From: Fredinandcohnia humi
Lineage (GTDB): Bacteria; Bacillota; Bacilli; Bacillales; Bacillaceae_L
Length of the DNA: 64,000 nt
Reading direction: 5' to 3'
NCBI RefSeq assembly: GCF_001439915.1
Contig: NZ_LMBW01000003.1
Span: 330,020 to 394,019, forward strand
The number at the start of each line of letters is the position of its first letter. Position 1 is the first letter of the stretch. The notes beneath the pieces were generated by a model that did no database searches, was not told the DNA's origin, and saw nothing but the letters and a program-made list of their open reading frames with translations. A program made the translations under genes and the position numbers. Positions 43,400-52,068 of this stretch are shown here, in pieces.

Positions 43400-44299
43400 A
43401 TGCAAAGGCAACCAGAAGTGGGTAATAATTCGAATAAAAGGAAGTACATGTTAGAGAAGTTATCATCCGGATTATTCCAGTTTTGTGCACTTCTTTCAGT
43501 TATAAGTTTATTATTGATTGTTGGATTTGTATTTTATAAAGGAGCGCTCCCTTTTGTAGTAGAGGGATACAGCTTTTTTGACTTTCTTTTTGGAGTCGAT
43601 TGGGTTCCGAGTGAAGATAAATTTGGCATTTTGCCAATGATTGTCGCATCCATCTACGCAACAATTGGCGCCTTAGTGATTGGAGTGCCGATTGGATTGT
43701 TTACAGCTGTTTTCTTAGCTGAAATTGCGCCAAAAGGCGTGGCAAAATTTATTTCTCCAGCCGTTCAGCTATTGGCTGGAATTCCATCTGTATTATACGG
43801 TGTGTTCGGACTTGCCCTCATCGTACCGTTTTTACAAAATCAATTAAACCTGGTAAAAGGACAAAGCTTGATTGCGGTGATCATTGTTTTAGCCATCATG
43901 ATGCTTCCAACCATCGTGACCGTTGCTGAAACAGCCATTCGTGCCGTTCCAAAAACATACCGAGAAGGTTCACTGGCACTGGGTGCATCTGAGATCGAAA
44001 CCATTTTTAAGGTTGTCATTCCAGCAGCAAAGTCAGGGATCATGGCAGCCATTGTTTTGGGCTTAGGACGAGCAATCGGTGAAACAATGGCAGTAATTTT
44101 GGTAGCAGGAAACAGTCTTATTTTACCAACAAGCCTAACAGACAGTATACGTCCGTTAACGACTAATATTGCACTCGAAATGGGGTATGCATTCGGCACC
44201 CACCAAGAAATGTTATTTGCAACAGGTATTGTGTTGTTCTCGTTTATTTTAATTTTGAATTTTGTTTTAGCAAAAATCGCTGCGAAGGGTGGTAAGTAA
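43400..44299 (+). CDS. pstC: Phosphate ABC transporter permease PstC
   Basis: PstC is one of two permeases of the Pst importer. The 299-residue protein has six membrane helices; family marks are GVDWVPSEDKFGILPMI (about 62-78), AGIPSVLYGVFGL and the docking loop PKTYREGSLALGASEIETIF. ATG 43400 is preceded by GGGGG. The stop nearly touches the pstA start. Confidence 0.94.
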   Translation: MQRQPEVGNNSNKRKYMLEKLSSGLFQFCALLSVISLLLIVGFVFYKGALPFVVEGYSFFDFLFGVDWVPSEDKFGILPMIVASIYATIGALVIGVPIGLFTAVFLAEIAPKGVAKFISPAVQLLAGIPSVLYGVFGLALIVPFLQNQLNLVKGQSLIAVIIVLAIMMLPTIVTVAETAIRAVPKTYREGSLALGASEIETIFKVVIPAAKSGIMAAIVLGLGRAIGETMAVILVAGNSLILPTSLTDSIRPLTTNIALEMGYAFGTHQEMLFATGIVLFSFILILNFVLAKIAAKGGK

Positions 44300-44300
44300 G

Positions 44301-45125
44301 TTGAGAAAGCTTAAAGATTATGTGTACCGCGGCCTTCTTTGGGGATCGGCTTTCTTGACGGTTGCCGTTCTCGTCATGATTGTTGGCTATATCTTTTTCA
44401 AGGGCTACCCTTTAATCAGCTTTAATTTTATCTTTGGTGACTATTCCCCTACTGGCGGTGGCGGAATTTGGCCGATGGTGATTACGACCATATACACCAT
44501 TGTGATCTCATTAATTATCGCGACTCCAATCGGAATATTTGCTGCGGTCTATTTGCAGGAATACGCAAAACAAGGTCGAATGGTAAACATCATTCGTTTT
44601 GCAACTGAAAGCTTAACAGGGATTCCGTCAATTATTTATGGATTATTCGGAGCCGTCTTTTTTGTGACAACGTTAAAAATGGGAATGTCCATCATAGCGG
44701 CTTCCTTAACATTAACCATTATCGTCCTGCCTGTCATTATCCGAACTACAGAAGAATCGCTAAAAACAGTCCCCCACTCTTATCGTGAGGGGTCGCTAGC
44801 CTTAGGAACGACAAAGCTACAGACGTTAATAAAAGTCATTTTACCAAGTGCAATGCCTGGTATTTTATCTGGAATTATTCTTTCGATTGGAAGAATTGTT
44901 GGGGAGTCGGCTGCGATCTTTTTAACAGCTGGAACGGTTGCCGCAATGCCTTCAGGTATTTTTTCATCGGCACGGACATTAACGGTTCATTCGTTTTTGG
45001 TTACGCAGGAGTCAGGTGACATTGAATTAGCTTCGGCAGTTGGAATTGTCTTAATCGTGATTATACTGGCGTTGAATCTTACAGCAACGTTTATCTCGAA
45101 AAAATTAAATAAAGCGGACTACTAA
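44301..45125 (+). CDS. pstA: Phosphate ABC transporter permease PstA
   Basis: PstA is the second Pst permease. Six helices, TGIPSIIYGLFGAVF and the docking loop PHSYREGSLALGTTKLQTLI are visible. TTG 44301 is chosen because AGGGTGG lies 8 bases before it, placing the start 1 base after the pstC stop; GTG 44289 lies in that ribosome site. The product has 274 residues. Confidence 0.92.
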   Translation: MRKLKDYVYRGLLWGSAFLTVAVLVMIVGYIFFKGYPLISFNFIFGDYSPTGGGGIWPMVITTIYTIVISLIIATPIGIFAAVYLQEYAKQGRMVNIIRFATESLTGIPSIIYGLFGAVFFVTTLKMGMSIIAASLTLTIIVLPVIIRTTEESLKTVPHSYREGSLALGTTKLQTLIKVILPSAMPGILSGIILSIGRIVGESAAIFLTAGTVAAMPSGIFSSARTLTVHSFLVTQESGDIELASAVGIVLIVIILALNLTATFISKKLNKADY

Positions 45126-45137
45126 AGAGGTGTCGAC

Positions 45138-45950
45138 ATGAGTGCAAAAGAGATTAAAGTAAAGATAAATAATTCAACACTGTTGAAGCAACCCAATAAA
45201 GAGGTCAAAATCAGTGTTCGGGATCTGAATTTATTTTATGGGGAAAAACAAGCGCTGTACTCCATTTCACTTGATATCCATGCAAATGAGGTAACAGCTT
45301 TAATTGGCCCATCCGGATGTGGTAAATCAACTTTCTTACGCACATTAAACCGCATGAATGATTTAATTGACGGCGTTAAACTCAGTGGCAATATTACGAT
45401 TGATCAGGAGAATATATACAAAACAACAGATGTAATAAATTTAAGAACGAAAGTTGGAATGGTATTTCAGAAGGCAAATCTATTCCCGATGAGTATTTAT
45501 GACAATGTCGCTTATGGTCCAAGAATGCAAGGAATTAAAAACAAAAAAGAGCTAAATGAAATTGTTGAAAGCAGCTTACGCGGTGCGGCTATCTGGGATG
45601 AAGTGAAGGATCGTTTAAAGACGTCGGCACTTGGTCTTTCTGGTGGTCAGCAGCAGCGTGTGTGTATCGCACGTGCGATTGCGATGAAACCGGATATTAT
45701 CCTTATGGATGAGCCTACTTCCGCATTGGACCCAATCTCTACGTTAAAAGTAGAAGAACTAATTGAAAACATGAAGAAGGATTACACGATTGTAATAGTT
45801 ACCCATAATATGCAACAAGCAGCACGAGTATCTGATAAAACCGCGTTTTTCCTTAGTGGTGAAGTCGTTGAATATGATGAAACCAATAAAATCTTTTCAG
45901 TGCCAAGTGATCAAAGAACAGAGGATTACATTACAGGCAGATTTGGTTAA
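45138..45950 (+). CDS. pstB: Phosphate ABC transporter ATPase PstB
   Basis: PstB energises phosphate import. In 270 residues it has the PstB-specific start [20 protein letters not shown], Walker [10 protein letters not shown] (about 60-68), [11 protein letters not shown], signature LSGGQQQR, and Walker [13 protein letters not shown]. About 25 extra residues precede the usual start. RBS AGAGGTG precedes ATG 45138. There is one pstB here where B. subtilis has two. Confidence 0.95.
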   Translation: MSAKEIKVKINNSTLLKQPNKEVKISVRDLNLFYGEKQALYSISLDIHANEVTALIGPSGCGKSTFLRTLNRMNDLIDGVKLSGNITIDQENIYKTTDVINLRTKVGMVFQKANLFPMSIYDNVAYGPRMQGIKNKKELNEIVESSLRGAAIWDEVKDRLKTSALGLSGGQQQRVCIARAIAMKPDIILMDEPTSALDPISTLKVEELIENMKKDYTIVIVTHNMQQAARVSDKTAFFLSGEVVEYDETNKIFSVPSDQRTEDYITGRFG

Positions 45951-45963
45951 GGGATGGTGACAA

Positions 45964-46623
45964 ATGGTTGTTCGTGAAAGTTTTGATAATAATTTACAGG
46001 AACTACAAGCAAAAATGAAAACAATGTGCGACCTGGCTGCTTCATCACTTGAAAAGGCGTTTGAAGCGTTAAAAACAAAGGATGTGGAATTAGCATTAAA
46101 AGTCATTGATGAAGATGAGGCTGTGGATGATCTCGATACCGAGATTAATCATTTTATCATATGGCTTTTGGCGAAAGAGCAACCTGTCGCAAGAGACTTA
46201 CGTAAGATCATCGGAGTATTAAAAATCAGTTCGGAAATTGAGAGAATTGCAGATTTCGGAGTGAATATTGCAAAATCAACGATCAAAATTGGGAAGGCCC
46301 ATTCATTAGTGAATATCACCATTCTTGAAAAAATGAAGGATATCTCCATTAAGATGCTGCAAAAAGGATTACAATCATTTTTAGACGGAGATATCGCTCT
46401 AGCAAAAGAAGTTGGCGAATTGGATGACGAGGTTGATCAATTTTGTAGCGATGCCTATAAGTTAATCACGAGCTATTTAAAGGAGCACCCTGAGGAAACC
46501 AATCACTTGGTACAATTATTACTAATTAATCGCTACCTTGAACGAACAGCTGACCATATTACTAATATTGCAGAAAGTGCAGCCTATTTAATCAAAGGTC
46601 AAATGTATGATTTGAATTCATAA
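45964..46623 (+). CDS. phoU: Phosphate signalling regulator PhoU
   Basis: PhoU is a cytoplasmic protein of two similar three-helix bundles that links the Pst transporter to the PhoR kinase and binds metal. The 219-residue product shows both repeats: DEAVDDLDTEINHFIIWLLA (about 44-63) and GELDDEVDQFCSDAYKLITS (about 140-160), each with the ExxxD metal motif, plus SSEIERIADFGVNIA and RYLERTADHITNIAE. RBS GGGATGG precedes ATG 45964. B. subtilis lacks phoU in its pst operon, so this gene order is closer to other Bacillaceae. Confidence 0.94.
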   Translation: MVVRESFDNNLQELQAKMKTMCDLAASSLEKAFEALKTKDVELALKVIDEDEAVDDLDTEINHFIIWLLAKEQPVARDLRKIIGVLKISSEIERIADFGVNIAKSTIKIGKAHSLVNITILEKMKDISIKMLQKGLQSFLDGDIALAKEVGELDDEVDQFCSDAYKLITSYLKEHPEETNHLVQLLLINRYLERTADHITNIAESAAYLIKGQMYDLNS

Positions 46624-46630
46624 AATGTGA

Positions 46631-46657
46631 AGAGAGCCGATGGGCTCTTTTTTTTTG
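46631..46657 (+). terminator. Terminator of pstSCAB-phoU
   Basis: AGAGCC and GGCTCT form a short stem, followed by eight T or more. Confidence 0.8.
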
Positions 46658-46761
46658 TGTGGCGGGATGGTGGTAATTAATTAGGAAAGTGCGGTAAAGA
46701 CATAGGCCGCAATGGTAATGGGTTCGGTTGACGGAGAGATAACATTAAATAACATAGTAAT

Positions 46762-46803
46762 TGGAGTATGAATTAGCAAATAAGCTCATACTCCATTTTT
46801 TTT
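46762..46803 (+). terminator. Terminator-like hairpin inside the element's left end
   Basis: TGGAGTATGA and TCATACTCCA form a perfect stem around 14 bases, followed by eight T. No gene ends here, so it probably blocks transcription entering the element. Confidence 0.8.
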
Positions 46804-47006
46804 GATATGACAACAAATTAATTATTTTAACAAGTGAAATAACACTTAAATTATCATAGTAATTAACTCTATTACAATATATATTGTAACCTTTCCAAAA
46901 TCCCAGTAAATGAGGTTGTTAAATATTCAACTGATTTTGTTATATCGGTTTTATCGACATAACTTTCGGAATTTTATGTTAAAATAAAAATATAACATTA
47001 TGGATA

Positions 47007-47033
47007 TTCAACTAACGGGGCTGGTTTGTTGAA
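47007..47033. repeat. Dispersed element, TTCAAC...GTTGAA inverted type
   Basis: TTCAACTAACGGGGC followed by TGGTTTGTTGAA is one of several related copies in 47-63.4 kb. It lies about 45 bases before the membrane-protein start. Confidence 0.6.
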
Positions 47034-47077
47034 AAAGGTTGTTAGCTGGGTTAATAAAAAACAAGGAGAAAAGTATA

Positions 47078-47431
47078 ATGTATTTACTTTTATTCACCAT
47101 CATTTATTGTGTGCTCACGCAGTTTTTGAATATGGATTATGGACCTGCCATGGGAATTTATTTAATTGGTTTAGGCTTAGTCAAAGGATATTGTAGTGAT
47201 GAATTAACTGATGTCTTTAATTTCAAAAAAACGAAACACTTGTACGAAAAAAATGGAGTTAAAGACTCTTTAATGGATTTACTGGCGTTACTGTTAATTT
47301 TTATTAATTCAATATTAATCGATTATGAGCCCTTCACTCTTTTCGAATATGGTAATTTATTTATTTTGATTACAGTTGTATACCGCTTTATTTTTTGGGG
47401 AACTACACGAACAATTAGGGGAATATTCTAA
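47078..47431 (+). CDS. Small membrane protein, element cargo
   Basis: The 117-residue protein has three to four hydrophobic helices (about 1-15, 22-36, 68-85 and 92-108) and a short soluble loop with FNFKKTKHLYEKNGVKDSL. ATG 47078 has AAGGAG 9 bases upstream; an earlier TTG at 47039 lacks one. I do not recognise the family. It is the only gene between the two inverted ends of the element and is followed by a terminator, so it looks like an insulated passenger gene. Confidence 0.7.
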   Translation: MYLLLFTIIYCVLTQFLNMDYGPAMGIYLIGLGLVKGYCSDELTDVFNFKKTKHLYEKNGVKDSLMDLLALLLIFINSILIDYEPFTLFEYGNLFILITVVYRFIFWGTTRTIRGIF

Positions 47432-47553
47432 CTTTATGGTGTGAATGCGAATGTTCAAGAATATCGTGTAATCGTTGAATAAATGTCATTTTTTTTTTTC
47501 GACTATTGGGTAGCTTTAGTTGAAAAAAAGACATAAATAAAATACAGCAAAAT

Positions 47554-47586
47554 GACTAGGAAAATGTAAAATCCTAGTCTTTTTTC
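47554..47586 (+). terminator. Terminator after the cargo membrane-protein gene
   Basis: GACTAGGA and TCCTAGTC form a stem around 10 bases, followed by seven T. Confidence 0.85.
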
Positions 47587-47685
47587 TTTGCTAAATTTTT
47601 TGTTAAATACCTTGCTAATTGAGGTGTTTTTTACGATTTTCTCTCCCTGAACCGAACCCGTTACCACAATGGACCTATGCTTTCG

Positions 47686-48729
47686 TTAATTTAAGGCTTT
47701 CTTCAATGTTTCTAGATTTTGCCTCATAATACTAAAATAGTCCTCGCCATTAGCGTCATCTGCTGCTGTTATGGATTCAAGATTATGAAGGGTTAAGCTT
47801 TCCGCGTTTAGTTCATTTTTTACCATTTCAGCTACTTTGGATGTCAGATTTTGATCAAATATGACAAACCTGATGTTATGTTCATTGGCTGTATTGATAA
47901 CGTTTTTTAAAGCTTTTTGAGTTGGCTCATTTGTCGGCGATAAACCGGAAACGCTAATTTGTTGAATGCCGTATCTTGATTCCCAGTACCCGTACGCTGA
48001 ATGTGAGACTAAAATTTCTGTATTGGGAGACTGGTCAATGACATTCTTGAATTCTCGGTCTAATTCTAGCAAGTTAGCACGTAAATCATTAAAGTTTCTT
48101 TCAAATTCCTCTGTAGCCTCTGGTTTTAGTTGCTCGAGTGTATGAAGAACGTTTTCGGCTAATTCAATGGCCAATACGGGATCTAACCAAACATGTGGGT
48201 CAACGTCACCGTGTTGATGGTGATCTTCCGTTCCTGATTGACTATCATTATGTTCTTCTTGATGCTCGTGTTCTTCATCCCCTTCATGGCTATCGTGAAC
48301 TGCCTCATCTTCACCGTGACGATGATCTTCCTGTTCCGCATTCGCTAACTCTATACCATCTATTGTTTTTACTAGTTGTACCTTTTCCTTTTGTAAAGTT
48401 TTACTGGCTGCAGTAATAAATCCTTCTACACCCGCCCCTACATATAAAAGTGCATCTGCCTCAGCAATCTCGACCATTGTTTTTGTAGTGGGCTCAAAGG
48501 TATGAGCATCGGCTCCTATCGGAAATACACTTTTGACCTCTACGTGATCTCCACCGATTTTTTCTGTAAAGTCCTGTAATGGATATACCGTAGTAAAAAT
48601 TTTAAGCCGATCGGAAGAGGTGGTCGTATCGTTGACCTCATTTGTGTTTGTTCTCTTCTCCGCGGTGCATCCAAATAAAAGCGTGCTTGCTACAATCAGT
48701 AATACGGCAAATAGATATTTCGTTTTCAT
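47686..48729 (-). CDS. znuA: Zinc-binding ABC transporter lipoprotein (ZnuA/AdcA type)
   Basis: This cluster A-I solute-binding protein would collect Zn(II) outside the cell. It has a lipobox LFGC, the start KIFTTVYPLQDFTEKIGGD, metal-site His in ADAHTFEP, a His/Asp/Glu-rich loop (about 130-180) that is the hallmark of zinc rather than manganese proteins, DPHVWLDP, and SHSAYGYW. ATG 48729 has GAGAGGGG upstream. No permease or ATPase gene adjoins it, so it must work with a transporter encoded elsewhere. Two Zur boxes lie upstream. A transposon-like element sits 22 bases after its stop. Confidence 0.92.
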   Translation of the reverse strand: MKTKYLFAVLLIVASTLLFGCTAEKRTNTNEVNDTTTSSDRLKIFTTVYPLQDFTEKIGGDHVEVKSVFPIGADAHTFEPTTKTMVEIAEADALLYVGAGVEGFITAASKTLQKEKVQLVKTIDGIELANAEQEDHRHGEDEAVHDSHEGDEEHEHQEEHNDSQSGTEDHHQHGDVDPHVWLDPVLAIELAENVLHTLEQLKPEATEEFERNFNDLRANLLELDREFKNVIDQSPNTEILVSHSAYGYWESRYGIQQISVSGLSPTNEPTQKALKNVINTANEHNIRFVIFDQNLTSKVAEMVKNELNAESLTLHNLESITAADDANGEDYFSIMRQNLETLKKALN

Positions 48730-48742
48730 AATTTCCCCTCTC

Positions 48743-48763
48743 AATCATAATCATTCCGATTTA
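48743..48763. promoter_or_regulatory. Zur box 1 (znuA proximal)
   Basis: AATCATAATCATTCCGATTT fits the Zur consensus (AAATCGTAAT-N-ATTACGATTT) at most positions and lies just before the znuA ribosome site. Confidence 0.6.
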
Positions 48764-48781
48764 TTTGACATGGTTATATGT

Positions 48782-48802
48782 ATATCGTAATCATTCCGAT
48801 TA
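48782..48802. promoter_or_regulatory. Zur box 2 (znuA)
   Basis: ATCGTAATCATTCCGAT (48,784-48,800) matches the 9-1-9 Zur consensus with one inner mismatch. Repression by zinc-loaded Zur is expected. Confidence 0.78.
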
Positions 48803-48882
48803 TATAACTAAAAAAATATTGGTCTAAAAGTTGACCAAAGGTTCCAGTTAAACTGTTAAAAGTGTTTAATATATCATATATC

Positions 48883-48903
48883 AAATCGTAACGGTTACGG
48901 TTT
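48883..48903. promoter_or_regulatory. Zur box 3, overlapping the M32 peptidase promoter
   Basis: AAATCGTAAC and GTTACGGTTT form a near-perfect palindrome (one G:A mismatch) that fits the Zur consensus. TATAAT follows at 48,909, so the site covers the -35 region of the plus-strand promoter for the M32 peptidase. Confidence 0.68.
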
Positions 48904-49077
48904 GCTTTTATAATAATAAAGGAGAATATAAAATACTTCAAGCAAAAATTTTTAGAACCTTTATTTTAGATGAATTTTTATTCGCTTCTCGAAAGAATTT
49001 CTTGTTATATTATTGTTAATTTTCTAAATTTATTTATAATAGGTTATGTTAGCAAGTAATTCTCGAGGGGGAATCGT

Positions 49078-50613
49078 ATGTCTATTACACAAGGTTTGAA
49101 CACTATACTTCAAGAAAAGGTAAACCAATTTAAAGAATTAGATCAAAAAATCACACATCTAAATAGCGTATTAGCTCTTGCAGATTGGGATCAAAAGGTA
49201 ATGGCGCCGAAAAAAGGGCGTTCCTTATTTGCAAATTCCATCGGAACATTATCTACCGAAATCTTTAAATTATCCATCTCTAAAGAAATGGGTGAGCTGC
49301 TAGAGGTTTTAACAGGGGAAGATGTGTATTCCCAATTAGATGATGTGACCAGAGCAACTGTACGTGAAAGGAATAACTTTTTCCAACAATCAAAAAGCAT
49401 TCCATCTGAACTGTACAATGAATATATCGTGTTAACTTCAAATGCAAATCATGCCTGGGAAGAAGCAAGAGAAACAAATAATTTTGAGGTTTTTCAACCA
49501 TATCTCGAACGAATTGTAGAAATTAAAAAGCAATTTGCTGAGTATTACGGTTATGAAGGACATCCATATAATGCCTTATTAAACGAATATGAGCCTGGGT
49601 TGACCGTTGAAAAGCTGGACCCGCTTTTTGTGGAATTAAGAAGAAGTAGTATCGATTTATTAAAACGAATTAATCTTTCATCATCTAAACCAAATGGCGA
49701 GATTTTTGAAAAACATTACGATGCCGACCGCCAAAAAGAGTTTAATCAATTTTTACTTCCGATAATTGGATTTGATATGAATGCCGGACGACTTGACGAG
49801 ACCGTGCATCCATTTGCTCAATCGATTAATACGGGTGATGTAAGAATCACTACTCGCTACCTTGAAGACAACTTTCGCTCTGCGATCTTTGGTACAATCC
49901 ATGAAGCAGGTCATGGGATTTATGAGCAAAATATTAACCCTGAATTAGAGGGAACCTCGATCTGTAGCGGGGCATCCTTTGGAATTCATGAATCACAATC
50001 AAGATTTTTAGAAAATATGGTTGGTGGCAGTGAAGAATTTTGGAAGTTCTTCTACCAAGACCTGCAAAACCATTTCCCTGACCAATTAGGAAGTCTAGAT
50101 GTGAAAGATTTTTACCGAGCAATCAATATTGTGGAACCTTCGTTTATTCGTGTGGAGGCAGATGAATTAACATATAATCTACACATCATGCTCCGTTACG
50201 AAATTGAAAAAGGCCTCATTAGCGGGGATATTGTAGTCAAAGACCTTCCAAACGTGTGGAATGAAAAGATGGAAGAATATTTGGGGGTTGTTCCACCTAC
50301 TGACACTTTAGGTGTACTTCAAGATGTACATTGGTCGTTTGGTGGCTTAGGCTACTTCCCATCCTACTCCTTAGGAAACTTATATGCTGCACAAATTTTG
50401 AATACGATTAAGAATGAAATCCCTGATTTCTACGGTCATATTGAAAGAGGAGAATTCAATGTCATTCAAACATGGCTAAAAGAAAAAATACACCAATACG
50501 GAGTCATTTACACACCTGATGAATTAATTAAAAAAGTCACTGGTGAAAGCTTAAATGCTACGTATCTAGTTAACTATTTGGAAGAAAAATATGTAAAAGT
50601 ATATCAGCTATAA
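49078..50613 (+). CDS. Metallocarboxypeptidase, family M32 (Taq type)
   Basis: M32 enzymes are cytoplasmic zinc carboxypeptidases that remove C-terminal residues from peptides. The 511-residue product has the expected size, HEAGHGIYE (HExxH, zinc ligands; about 268-276), the third ligand region GIHESQSRFLENMVG (about 302), and DELTYNLHIMLRYEIE. ATG 49078 follows GAGGGGG. A Zur-like operator overlaps the likely promoter, so zinc limitation may induce it, which would be unusual for this family. Confidence 0.94.
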   Translation: MSITQGLNTILQEKVNQFKELDQKITHLNSVLALADWDQKVMAPKKGRSLFANSIGTLSTEIFKLSISKEMGELLEVLTGEDVYSQLDDVTRATVRERNNFFQQSKSIPSELYNEYIVLTSNANHAWEEARETNNFEVFQPYLERIVEIKKQFAEYYGYEGHPYNALLNEYEPGLTVEKLDPLFVELRRSSIDLLKRINLSSSKPNGEIFEKHYDADRQKEFNQFLLPIIGFDMNAGRLDETVHPFAQSINTGDVRITTRYLEDNFRSAIFGTIHEAGHGIYEQNINPELEGTSICSGASFGIHESQSRFLENMVGGSEEFWKFFYQDLQNHFPDQLGSLDVKDFYRAINIVEPSFIRVEADELTYNLHIMLRYEIEKGLISGDIVVKDLPNVWNEKMEEYLGVVPPTDTLGVLQDVHWSFGGLGYFPSYSLGNLYAAQILNTIKNEIPDFYGHIERGEFNVIQTWLKEKIHQYGVIYTPDELIKKVTGESLNATYLVNYLEEKYVKVYQL

Positions 50614-50654
50614 ATGGGATGGAGGTTCATCGTCCAAGGGATTTTAAGGGGCGT

Positions 50655-50710
50655 TCAAGGTACCTGTCCCCCTAAAACCACACTGAAGTCAGTTTTGAAC
50701 AGGCACCTCC
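50655..50710. repeat. Imperfect inverted repeat, AGGTACCTGT / ACAGGCACCT
   Basis: AGGTACCTGT near 50,659 and ACAGGCACCT near 50,699 are inverted copies with one mismatch about 30 bases apart. No T-run follows. It resembles short dispersed repeats common in Bacillus intergenic DNA. Confidence 0.5.
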
Positions 50711-50762
50711 CGGATAGAGACACATACACTATTGTGCAGCCTACACGAGGAGGAGAGATCAT

Positions 50763-51041
50763 ATGGAAAGACAAATGTTAGGTAGTATGTACCCTGGTTC
50801 AATGGCACAGCCTTTTTCACCTACTTATTCAGGTACAGGTTTTGGCTATGGTCAGGGTGGTTTTAATCCGGGTTATGGCTATCATCATGGTCATGGCGGA
50901 TTTTATCCAGGCTATGGCTACCACCATGGTCATGGCGGATTTTACCCAGGCTATGGCTATCACCACGGTCATGGCGGATTTTATCCTGGCCACGGCTTTC
51001 ACCACGGTCACGGTGGATTCTATCCAGGCTACGGTAGATAA
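50763..51041 (+). CDS. Gly/Tyr/His-rich tandem-repeat protein
   Basis: The 92-residue protein has a short start (MERQMLGSMYPGSMAQPFSP) followed by four near-identical 13-residue repeats of GFYPGYGYHHGHG, encoded by 39-base direct repeats. Composition is mostly Gly, Tyr and His with no membrane segment or signal peptide. Such proteins occur in spore coats, and the His-rich repeats could bind metal. GGAGGAG precedes ATG 50763, and a good terminator follows. A spore-coat role is inference. Confidence 0.8.
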   Translation: MERQMLGSMYPGSMAQPFSPTYSGTGFGYGQGGFNPGYGYHHGHGGFYPGYGYHHGHGGFYPGYGYHHGHGGFYPGHGFHHGHGGFYPGYGR

Positions 51042-51063
51042 CATCAAGATAATTCGAAACGAG

Positions 51064-51095
51064 AAATACCACAGTCCCCGGGCTGTGGTATTTTT
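51064..51095 (+). terminator. Terminator of the repeat-protein gene
   Basis: AAATACCACAG and CTGTGGTATTT form a perfect stem around 8 bases, then TTT. Confidence 0.88.
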
Positions 51096-51176
51096 GTGAC
51101 CGTTCGAATAAAAAATGAACCATTCTATCCACTCATTAGTATAAGAAGTAACAACAAAAATGAGGGAGTGTAACAA

Positions 51177-51554
51177 ATGACAACGATAACAGGGATGATT
51201 GTGAGTTCCATTGTAGTAGCCATACTTGGAACGGTGTTTGCGATGGTGATTGGTTCTATGAACAAAAAGATTGTCCGAAATCATAAAGGTGATATTGATT
51301 TTACAAAATCAAACATCTATTTTTACTGGTCAAGATGGGATACAATTATTACGATTGCGGCAGTGTATACATTTTTATGTATAACCGGGCTTTTGGTTTT
51401 CCTTTTACGAGGGGACAACATCAACAGTCCGATTATCCAGTTTTTCATCCATCAGACCTTTGTTTTCAGTTTGATGACATTTATTTGGTTTATTACAAAG
51501 CTAGCTTACGTATATAAAGGGATAAAAGAGCGGTGGTCAGATGAGTTACAGTAA
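51177..51554 (+). CDS. Membrane protein preceding an ECF sigma factor
   Basis: The 125-residue product has three membrane helices (about 5-26, 55-78 and 90-113) with a basic loop MNKKIVRNHKGDID between the first two. RBS GGGAGTG precedes ATG 51177. It overlaps the sigma-factor gene by 14 bases, so the two are co-translated. The family is not recognised. A role in controlling the sigma factor is possible because membrane proteins with such overlaps often act as sensors or anti-sigma factors. Confidence 0.75.
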   Translation: MTTITGMIVSSIVVAILGTVFAMVIGSMNKKIVRNHKGDIDFTKSNIYFYWSRWDTIITIAAVYTFLCITGLLVFLLRGDNINSPIIQFFIHQTFVFSLMTFIWFITKLAYVYKGIKERWSDELQ

Positions 51555-52068
51555 CCTAGAAGAGGCACTCCTGCAACTTCAACAAGGGGAAAAGGAAGCG
51601 TTGGAGGTTATATACAATGTGTATAAAGCACCTCTTTATCGGTTCATCTATCGGTATACAAACAATGAACAGCTCAGTATCGACCTTGTTCAAGACACCT
51701 TTGAAAAGCTGCAGCGCAAATTTCATCAATTTGATCCCGAAAAAGGAAAGTTTAAAACCTACCTCTACCAGATTGCCTATAACACAATGATGACGAGGCT
51801 AAGGCGACAGAACCTATTTCGCACCTTATTACCAATTTTAGCAGACCGACATCCGCATCATGAAAACACCGATGACATAATAACTGTTCAAACTGCAATC
51901 CAATCGCTTCCCAAGGATTTACGGGCGATTGTGTTGCTGACCTACTACCACGATCTCACACAAAAAGAAATCTCCACGATCCTACAGATCCCTGTTGGAA
52001 CGGTAAAATCAAAACTGCACCGCGCGTTGAAAAAACTAAGAGTAGAATTAGAGGTGAATGAGGATTGA
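51541..52068 (+). CDS. ECF-type RNA polymerase sigma factor
   Basis: This is a group 4 (ECF) sigma factor of 175 residues. Region 2 (about 25-95) has LYRFIYRYTNNEQLSIDLVQ and FKTYLYQIAYNTMMTRLRRQ, which melt and recognise the -10 element. Region 4 (about 115-168) has LPKDLRAIVLLTYYHDLTQ and IPVGTVKSKLHRALKKL, the -35-binding helix-turn-helix. It lies between a membrane protein and a short gene with one membrane helix, all overlapping, which is the usual layout of a signal-controlled ECF operon. I cannot assign it to a named Bacillus sigma. Confidence 0.92.
   Translation: MSYSNLEEALLQLQQGEKEALEVIYNVYKAPLYRFIYRYTNNEQLSIDLVQDTFEKLQRKFHQFDPEKGKFKTYLYQIAYNTMMTRLRRQNLFRTLLPILADRHPHHENTDDIITVQTAIQSLPKDLRAIVLLTYYHDLTQKEISTILQIPVGTVKSKLHRALKKLRVELEVNED

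Larger units (their letters stand above)
46716..47663. mobile_element. Transposase-less element with TAACGGGTTC-type ends and a cargo gene
   Basis: The left end TAATGGGTTCGGTTGACG and the right end, read inward on the minus strand, TAACGGGTTCGGTTCAGG share 23 of 27 bases. Flanking 9-mers are CCGCAATGG (46,707-46,715) and CCACAATGG (47,664-47,672), an 8/9 target duplication. The ends match those of the complete transposon at 54,421-57,589. Inside are a terminator-like hairpin near the left end, the 117-residue membrane protein gene, and a terminator near the right end; there is no transposase. I infer a non-autonomous element moved in trans. Confidence 0.75.
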
